A stretch of 11,879 bases of DNA from Clostridia bacterium (GTDB taxonomy: Bacteria; Bacillota; Clostridia; Oscillospirales; CAG-272): assembly GCA_017540285.1 (NCBI GenBank), contig JAFYBI010000132.1:1-11879 (forward strand), in the 5' to 3' direction. Every line of letters begins with the position of its first letter. Positions within the stretch are counted from its first letter, which is position 1. Shown in pieces: positions 6,465 through 11,879 of this stretch. The notes below the pieces were generated by a model that saw only the letters and a program-made list of their open reading frames with translations, ran no database searches and was not told where the DNA came from. The position numbers were made by a program, and so were the translations under genes.

Positions 6465-8711
6465 ATGAGAACCTTTGTGACCTCGGAGAAAATGATCGAT
6501 TATCCCGTCCCCCAGCTCACGCCCGAAAAGAAGCGCGCCGCCCCGGCCTTCGTGCTCCGCCTTCAGGTGACCAAGTCCGCGGATCGCGCGGGGACGGAAT
6601 ACGCGTTTCTCGTGGCGAGGAATCTGAAGATCCCGCTCGAGAGCTTCACCGTTTCGTATGAATATACCTACCTCGATCCGGAGACGGACGAACACCGTCA
6701 GGCCTCCGGCGAGATCCGGTATGCGGACGCCGACATCAACCGCAGCAACTTCATCGTCTGCCGGATCAACGACACCAACACCGTGCTCTCGAACGGCTTT
6801 CAGGTCCGCGTGACCGAAGCGGCCGCCGAGGACGGAACGGAATATGTCTACGGGGACGGCGATTTCCTCGCGGACACCGAGAACGATCGCGCCCTGCGCT
6901 ATTCCTACGCCGGGGAGAACGCGCCGTCTTCGAAGAGCGGGGAGCGGGACGGGCCGAAGAAGGAGAAGAAGGCGAAGAAGCCCGGCAGCCGGCTCGCCCA
7001 TACCCTCGTCGCGCTGGCGGCGGTCCTCGCGGGCCTGCTCGTCGCCTGTCTGCTCGTCTTCGCCGTGTTCTTCGGCTTCCACTACGTCATGTACAATTAC
7101 CTGATGCCCGAAGCGGACGCGCTGGTCGTCGCCGGACGTCAGGATCTCGCCGAGGATTACGTCGACCGGTATCTCGCGAACAATTATTTCTTCCGCATGT
7201 ATCGCGACGAGGTGACGGAGACGGTCGGCCGCCTCTCGGACGAAGGCAGGCACAACGAAGCCTACGCCGTCTCGAAGAACGCGCCCTTTGTCTCCCTTAC
7301 CAAGCAGGTCGCGGCAAAGGCTCTGGAGGCCGCGCTTGAACGGAAGGACTACCGGGAGGCGTACGCCTATGCCGCTTCCCTCGACGGGGAGTATGCCAAC
7401 CTTGTCGCCCGTTCCGCCGCCGCGCATCTCACCGACGGGGACGGGAGCGAATGGAACGAGGAGGCCGCGTCGGTCGCCCTGAAGGCGGATGACGGGGAGG
7501 TCTCGGATCTCGTGGCGCACGATCTCGCGCTCTGGTACTGGAACCGGGGCGAAAAAGCGCACGCGCGCGCGGCGGTCGGGAGGATCACGGACGAGGGCCT
7601 GCGCGCCGAATGGGAAGAACTGTTCCGGCAGGAAGAGTTTGCCGCCGTTCTCGCGACGAAGGACACCGCCTATATTCTCGCGTATCTCGACGCGCACGAG
7701 AACGTCCCGGAGCGCGACGGCTTTCTCGCCGAATACCGCGGCAAGCGGTACGACGAGTTCGTCGAAGCCGGGGAATGGCGGAAGGCGTTTGCGTATGCCG
7801 CGGAATACGGTTTCGACACCGCCGAGCTGGTGAACGATCCGTCCATCGTCCGCGAAGCGCTCGGGGAAGCGTATTTCCTCCAGTCGCCCGCGCAGATGCG
7901 CCGCTATCACGCCGAGACCGTCTCCGCCGCCGACATGATCGTCTCCGTTCAGAACGGAAAGGTCAGCTGGGTCGACGGGGGCAAGGTCCTCTCGGTCTCC
8001 GGCGCCGTTTCGGTTTCCGCCGGCGAATACGTCACGAGCATCCTTTTGAACGACGGCACCGTCCGCGCCTACGCCAACCGCGCAGCCGGGAATCCGCTGA
8101 CCGTGTCTTCCGTATTTGAGAACGGCTTTATCGCGGGCGCGCAGAAGCTGCAGGACGTCGTCGCGATGTCCTCCGGCGAGCGGCACACCGCCTATCTCCA
8201 CGCCGACGGCACCGTCACGGTGATCGGCGACAACGAGTACGGTCAGGCGGATACCGCGAGATGGACCGACATCGTCGCGGTGGCGGCCGGACGCCGGTTT
8301 ACGGCCGGACTGTGCAGCGACGGCACGATCGTGGCCTGCGGCTCGAACGCGGCCGGACAGTGCGAGGTCGGCGGATACCGCAATGCCGTCGATATCCGCG
8401 CCTGCTCGCAGTCCATCGTGGTCCTCTTCCGGGACGGCACCCTCGCCGTGGCCGGTGACCGGAGCATGGGCCTGGCCGACGCCGAAGACCTATATGATGT
8501 CGAAGAGATCCGCGCCCGTCAGACCTCCGTCATCGCGCGGCTGAAGGACGGGACGTTCCGGATGTGCGGAGGGCCCGCCGAGGGCTCGAACGGAAGCGTT
8601 GCGGAGTGGCGGGACGTCATGGACTTCGCGGTCGGCGACGGTTTCGTCTGCCGCCAGTCGGTATCCGGCTCCGTCTATTCGAACGGGGAGAACGTCCCCG
8701 TCAATCCCTGA
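6465..8711 (+). CDS. Single-pass membrane protein with helical repeats and a C-terminal RCC1/BLIP-II-like propeller
   Basis: I know no named family for the full 748-residue protein. Residues 1-140 form a beta-rich cytoplasmic domain of unknown type, followed by a charged linker rich in Lys (about 155-176). One membrane helix spans about 180-203; the Lys/Arg cluster before it predicts the N-terminus inside and the C-terminus outside. Residues about 210-485 are Ala-rich, helical and TPR-like. Residues about 490-748 hold RCC1-type repeats, for example DIVAVAAGRRFTAG followed by SDGTIVACGSNAAGQ (602 onward). I count four clear and three degenerate blades, which would give the seven of RCC1 and BLIP-II propellers. 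Such propellers bind proteins, and BLIP-II binds beta-lactamase. The start has GGGGAGGGGAG directly upstream, and the gap from the VanX-like gene is 14 bases. A receptor or scaffold role outside the cell is inference. Confidence 0.78.
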   Translation: MRTFVTSEKMIDYPVPQLTPEKKRAAPAFVLRLQVTKSADRAGTEYAFLVARNLKIPLESFTVSYEYTYLDPETDEHRQASGEIRYADADINRSNFIVCRINDTNTVLSNGFQVRVTEAAAEDGTEYVYGDGDFLADTENDRALRYSYAGENAPSSKSGERDGPKKEKKAKKPGSRLAHTLVALAAVLAGLLVACLLVFAVFFGFHYVMYNYLMPEADALVVAGRQDLAEDYVDRYLANNYFFRMYRDEVTETVGRLSDEGRHNEAYAVSKNAPFVSLTKQVAAKALEAALERKDYREAYAYAASLDGEYANLVARSAAAHLTDGDGSEWNEEAASVALKADDGEVSDLVAHDLALWYWNRGEKAHARAAVGRITDEGLRAEWEELFRQEEFAAVLATKDTAYILAYLDAHENVPERDGFLAEYRGKRYDEFVEAGEWRKAFAYAAEYGFDTAELVNDPSIVREALGEAYFLQSPAQMRRYHAETVSAADMIVSVQNGKVSWVDGGKVLSVSGAVSVSAGEYVTSILLNDGTVRAYANRAAGNPLTVSSVFENGFIAGAQKLQDVVAMSSGERHTAYLHADGTVTVIGDNEYGQADTARWTDIVAVAAGRRFTAGLCSDGTIVACGSNAAGQCEVGGYRNAVDIRACSQSIVVLFRDGTLAVAGDRSMGLADAEDLYDVEEIRARQTSVIARLKDGTFRMCGGPAEGSNGSVAEWRDVMDFAVGDGFVCRQSVSGSVYSNGENVPVNP

Positions 8712-8758
8712 GAGGATCCGACCCATCCCCTATCCCGATCGAAAGGATTCAAGATTGC

Positions 8759-11380
8759 ATGACAGATAAATCCGGAATCGCCGTGCCCGAGCGCGACGAT
8801 TTGGAATGGACCCCGGAGCCGTCCGAGATCTGGGAACCGGAGGACGACGGAGACGCGGGGGACGAAGCGGAGCTTGCGCTGCTCGACGAGGCCGAGGCCG
8901 AAGCCGTTCTGCGTGAGCGCCGGAGCATCCCGGACAAGGTGCACAAGGTCCCGATCGTCCTCTCCGCCGTCCTGCTCGCCCTTTTCGCCGCGGCAGCCGT
9001 GACCGCATGTGTCCTCGCGCACGGCGTGTTCTCGCGGATCGGACCCGTTTCGGCGGCGATCGATGAGACGGTCGACTATCCCGTTCTGCACGATGCCTTC
9101 TGGGGAAGGTTCTGCAAGGCGGACCCGCCCGTCGCCGAGATCGACACCTCCTCGGTCGGCGAGCGTCAGGGCGGCGTCAGGGCGTTCGGCTTTCTGCGAA
9201 AGATCGTAACCGTGACCGTCGAGGACCGCATCCCGCCGGAATTCGAGACCTCCCCGGTCGTCATTTCCCCCGGCGAGTTCCCCGACGACCCGGCGGACTT
9301 TGTCCGCGCCTGGGTGGATCAGACCGCGCTGACCTTTGCCTTTGCAGGCGATCCGGAGCCGTCGGAAAACGGTCTCGTTTCCATCGCGGCGACGGACGAG
9401 AGCGGCAACCGGACGGAGCACGGCGCACCGCTCACGGTCACGGAGCAGGTCTTCCGCCATGAGCGCGGCGCGAGCCGAAACGGCCTCATCAAGTCCCTGA
9501 AGGCTGCCGTTGCCGACGGGACCTGGGACGTCTCCTCCGTGGAGGCGAACACCCCCGGGACCTATCCCGTGCGCGGCGACGACGGCGAAGTCCGCTATTT
9601 CCTCACCGTCACCGTGTCGGACACCACGCCTCCGACGGCGGAACCCGACGCGCATGACATCCTCTGCGGCGAGCGTCCGGACGCCTCCCTCTTCGCGAAG
9701 GAGATCAAGGACGCCTCTCCCGTGACCGTCCGCTACCGCACGGAACCCGATTTCGACACTCCCGGCGAGGGGACGGTCGCGCTCCTGCTCGAAGACGAGG
9801 CGGGGAACCGCACCGAACTCGACGTTCCCGTCATGTGCTGGGACTTCATGGCCATGCGGATGATCGAATACGGCACGACGCCCGAAGAAATCGTCGATCT
9901 GGTGCTCACCTCCAGCCTGCCGACCGACGAGGTGCGGATCCTCAGCGGCTTCAATTCCTCCCTCGGCGAGACGGGGCTGCACGAGCTGACCCTCTCCGGC
10001 CGCTATTCCTCCTTTACCCTGACCGTCGAGACGGAAGACACCGTCCCGCCCGATGCGACGGTGCACGACCTCGACCTTCTCCTCGGCGAGCGCGCGGAGC
10101 TTGACGACTTCGTGACCGATGTCCGGGACTACTCCGGCGCCACGGCGGTTTATGTCCGGGAGCCCGACTTCGGAGCCGTCGGCGAGCAGCAGGTAGACGT
10201 GCTCCTCGAAGACGGCGTCGGAAACCGGAAGACCGTCACCGCCGCCCTCTGTATCTGGGACATCCCCGCCGCCCTCACGGTCGAGAGCGGAACGACCCTC
10301 GCGGAGCTTCGGTCGCTCCTTTTCGAAAAGCACGGGGAAGGCAGCCTTCCCGCGATCGCGGACGCCGATGACCTCGCCGACCGTCAGCCCGGGGAATATG
10401 CTCTGACGCTCAGCGGCGAACACGCTGACATGTCGATCACGCTGACTGTCGAAGACACGACGCCGCCCGCCCTCACGACGAAGGCGCTCACCGTCTACGT
10501 CGGAGAAGCCGTCGATCCGTGGGGCCTCGTGGCCTCCGCGACGGACCGCGCCCCGGTGATCGTGACCTTCGAGAAAGCTCCCGACACCGCGTCGGAAGGG
10601 AACCGGACCGTGACCCTCGTCGCCCGCGATCCCTACGGAAACGAGACGCGCGCCGACGCCGTCCTCACCGTCATCGCAGACCACGACCCGCCTGTGATCT
10701 ACGGCACGGCGGATCAGAAGGTCCTCATCGGCGGCACCGTGTCCTTCCGCAAGAACGTCTGGGCGGAGGACGCGAGGGACGGATCGGTGAACGTCACCGT
10801 CGATTCGTCCGCCGTCAACCTGAACGCGGTCGGCGTCTATCCGGTCGTCTATTACGCCTCGGACGCAAGCGGGAACACCGCCACTGCCACCGCATACATC
10901 ACGGTCGCGGATTTCGACGAAGACACCGTCCGGTCGTATGCCGACGCCGTGCTCGCGCAGATCCTCCCGTGGGGCGGGACCGAGCGCGAGAAAGCCAAGG
11001 CCGTCTACGATTATGTCTCGAAGAGCGTGCGGTATTCCACCTCGACCGCGCACCTCATGGGGCAGTACTGGCGCGCCGCCTATTCCGCCTTCACCACATA
11101 CGCGGGCAACGGCTATACCTACTACGCCATGTCCTCGGTGCTCCTCACCCGCGCGGGGATCGAGAACATCATGGTCTCCCGCAACGATCCGAACCACCCG
11201 CATTACTGGAACCTCGTCAAGGTCGACGGGAACTGGTATCACTTCGACGCCTGCCCGCACTACGCCGGGTTCGACCTCTATTCGTTCCTTTTGACCGACG
11301 CGCAGGTCATCGACTATTCCACCTATCAGGTCGCCGGGTATTACAGCTTCGACGCAAGCCTCTATCCCGCGACGCCGTAA
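8759..11380 (+). CDS. Membrane-anchored multi-Ig protein with transglutaminase-like domain lacking the catalytic Cys
   Basis: The 873-residue product has an acidic cytoplasmic tail (1-60), one membrane helix (about 64-90) and a large outside part. Ig-like modules with D-x-x-P-P starts lie at 156, 288, 427, 566 and 643, alternating with a second beta module up to 565. Module 643-717 resembles HYR/DUF5011-type Ig domains. Residues 718-873 match transglutaminase-like cores: REKAKAVYDYVSKSVRY, then GNGYTYYAM, LLTRAGI, HYWNLV and WYHFD. The His (H815) and Asp (D830) of the triad are kept, but the Cys position is G785, encoded by GGC. Related proteins usually read GDCYTYYA there, so this copy is probably not an active cysteine enzyme. 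The frame is open back to 8564, but the ATG at 8759 is preferred: it has AAAGGA 11 bases upstream and leaves the RCC1 gene intact. A binding role in the wall is inference. Confidence 0.85.
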   Translation: MTDKSGIAVPERDDLEWTPEPSEIWEPEDDGDAGDEAELALLDEAEAEAVLRERRSIPDKVHKVPIVLSAVLLALFAAAAVTACVLAHGVFSRIGPVSAAIDETVDYPVLHDAFWGRFCKADPPVAEIDTSSVGERQGGVRAFGFLRKIVTVTVEDRIPPEFETSPVVISPGEFPDDPADFVRAWVDQTALTFAFAGDPEPSENGLVSIAATDESGNRTEHGAPLTVTEQVFRHERGASRNGLIKSLKAAVADGTWDVSSVEANTPGTYPVRGDDGEVRYFLTVTVSDTTPPTAEPDAHDILCGERPDASLFAKEIKDASPVTVRYRTEPDFDTPGEGTVALLLEDEAGNRTELDVPVMCWDFMAMRMIEYGTTPEEIVDLVLTSSLPTDEVRILSGFNSSLGETGLHELTLSGRYSSFTLTVETEDTVPPDATVHDLDLLLGERAELDDFVTDVRDYSGATAVYVREPDFGAVGEQQVDVLLEDGVGNRKTVTAALCIWDIPAALTVESGTTLAELRSLLFEKHGEGSLPAIADADDLADRQPGEYALTLSGEHADMSITLTVEDTTPPALTTKALTVYVGEAVDPWGLVASATDRAPVIVTFEKAPDTASEGNRTVTLVARDPYGNETRADAVLTVIADHDPPVIYGTADQKVLIGGTVSFRKNVWAEDARDGSVNVTVDSSAVNLNAVGVYPVVYYASDASGNTATATAYITVADFDEDTVRSYADAVLAQILPWGGTEREKAKAVYDYVSKSVRYSTSTAHLMGQYWRAAYSAFTTYAGNGYTYYAMSSVLLTRAGIENIMVSRNDPNHPHYWNLVKVDGNWYHFDACPHYAGFDLYSFLLTDAQVIDYSTYQVAGYYSFDASLYPATP
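9224..10684 (+). repeat. Tandem protein-coding repeat: alternating Ig-like module pairs of about 139 codons
   Basis: Within the multi-Ig gene, units begin at codons 156, 288, 427 and 566, giving lengths of 132, 139 and 139 residues, then a final half unit of 77. Each full unit has an Ig-like first half (D-T-T-P-P start, a LxGExxD stretch, PDFxxxGE, LLLEDxxGN) and a second half ending in a GxYxLTLSG-like strand and a TVE strand. The DNA is diverged, so the duplication is old. Confidence 0.7.
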
Positions 11381-11408
11381 AATCCCACCCAAACAAAGGA
11401 GAATCCCC

Positions 11409-11879
11409 ATGAAAGCAAAGATCTTCGCCGTCCTGACCGCCCTCGCGCTCCTGTTCGTCCTCGCCGCCTGCACGGAGGAAACGCCCAAACCCGCCGATCC
11501 CGACACGCCGGACGCAGCCGCTCTCGCGGAAGCCGACGCCGAATTCGCGGGCGGATACACCGTCAAGCTCGACGACGGCACCTCGATCACGCTCGGCGCG
11601 GTCGCGGACGACACCCTCGCAGCCCTCGGCGCCGCCGACGACGTCATGGAGGCCCCGAGCTGCATCCGAACGGGTACGGACCGCGTCTATACCTTCAACG
11701 ACCGCTTCACCGTCACCACCCAGCCCGACGCCGTCGGACGCGAGCGCATCACGGAGATCGTCTTCCTCTCCGACGCCGTCGCGATCGTGGAAAACGGCGC
11801 GTCCGTCATGCTCGGAGGGGATGCGTCCGCGGCGGACAGCGCGTTCGGCGAGCCGTTTGAAGCGGGCGGCGGCATCCGC
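11409..11879 (+). CDS. Lipoprotein of unknown function, C-terminus beyond right edge
   Basis: 157 codons are visible and the frame is open at the window edge. The N-terminus is a lipoprotein signal with lipobox LAAC and C21 as the anchored residue, followed by an acidic Ala/Pro/Asp-rich linker (22-48). A first module runs from about 49 to 128 (VKLDDGTSITLG, then APSCIRTG, DRVYTF, FTVTTQPD, RITEIVFLSD). A second copy seems to begin at about 131 (SVMLGGDASAADSAFGEP, resembling SITLGAVADDTLAALG), so the protein may consist of tandem modules. I have seen similar YTxPGFE/TTYP-type modules in clostridial exported proteins but cannot name a characterised function. AAAGGAG seven bases before the ATG makes this the best ribosome site of the operon. 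The gap from the multi-Ig gene is 28 bases, so it is probably the sixth gene of the same transcript. Confidence 0.8.
   Translation, partial: MKAKIFAVLTALALLFVLAACTEETPKPADPDTPDAAALAEADAEFAGGYTVKLDDGTSITLGAVADDTLAALGAADDVMEAPSCIRTGTDRVYTFNDRFTVTTQPDAVGRERITEIVFLSDAVAIVENGASVMLGGDASAADSAFGEPFEAGGGIR

Noticed and set aside
4693..8201. Two further long minus-strand frames (4693-6411 and 6408-8201)
   Set aside because: Both lie opposite well-supported plus-strand genes and show no motif, signal or ribosome site of their own.
8564..8758. N-terminal extension of the multi-Ig protein by 65 residues
   Set aside because: It would overlap the RCC1 gene by about 150 bases, is Arg-rich without similarity, and the ATG at 8759 has a ribosome site.
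8712..8758. Possible internal promoter or terminator in the widest gap of the operon (47 bases)
   Set aside because: I find no -35/-10 pair and no stem with a T-run; only an AAAGGA ribosome site is visible.
8675..11665. Minus-strand open frame of 996 codons antisense to the multi-Ig gene
   Set aside because: It mirrors GC-rich codon use of the plus-strand gene, is rich in Arg, Gly, Val and Asp with no recognisable domain, and spans several real plus-strand gene ends.

Overview
The window looks like a chromosomal segment of a GC-rich anaerobic Bacillota, most likely a clostridial lineage; this is inference. It rests on a HydE-type [FeFe]-hydrogenase maturase, Gram-positive style AAAGGA/GGAGG ribosome binding sites, consensus SigA-type promoters in AT-rich gaps, lipoprotein signals, and a short AlgI-type acyltransferase paired with a DHHW/AlgJ-like protein. 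I see no rRNA, tRNA, CRISPR array, insertion sequence or phage gene.

Left arm (1-2512, minus strand). Two genes are transcribed leftward as separate units. hydE (1378-2421) has a perfect TTGACA-17-TATAAT promoter and its own intrinsic terminator (1336-1358). Downstream of that is a second promoter (TTGACA-17-CATAAT) for an FGGY-family sugar kinase, which is cut by the left window edge.

Right arm (2560-11879, plus strand). A divergent promoter (TTGCAA-17-TATAAT) precedes six tightly spaced co-directional genes, with gaps of 9, 17, 14, 47 and 28 bases and no terminator between them, so they are probably one operon. In order they are: (1) MBOAT membrane O-acyltransferase; (2) DHHW/AlgJ-like SGNH partner protein; (3) lipoprotein with an SH3-like domain and a VanX-type D,D-dipeptidase domain; (4) single-pass membrane protein with an extracellular helical-repeat region and a C-terminal RCC1/BLIP-II-like propeller; (5) single-pass membrane protein with alternating Ig-like modules and a C-terminal transglutaminase-like domain in which the catalytic Cys position is Gly; (6) the start of another lipoprotein, cut by the right edge.

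All six plus-strand products are predicted to be in the membrane or outside it. The first two form the recognisable core for O-acetylating an extracellular glycan. The other four are exported proteins of a binding or peptide-processing type. Taken together they suggest a cell-envelope system in which a glycan (exopolysaccharide or wall polymer) is acylated and surface-anchored proteins process or sense wall material. This system-level role is inference. The long ORFs antisense to these genes are by-products of high GC content and were left out.
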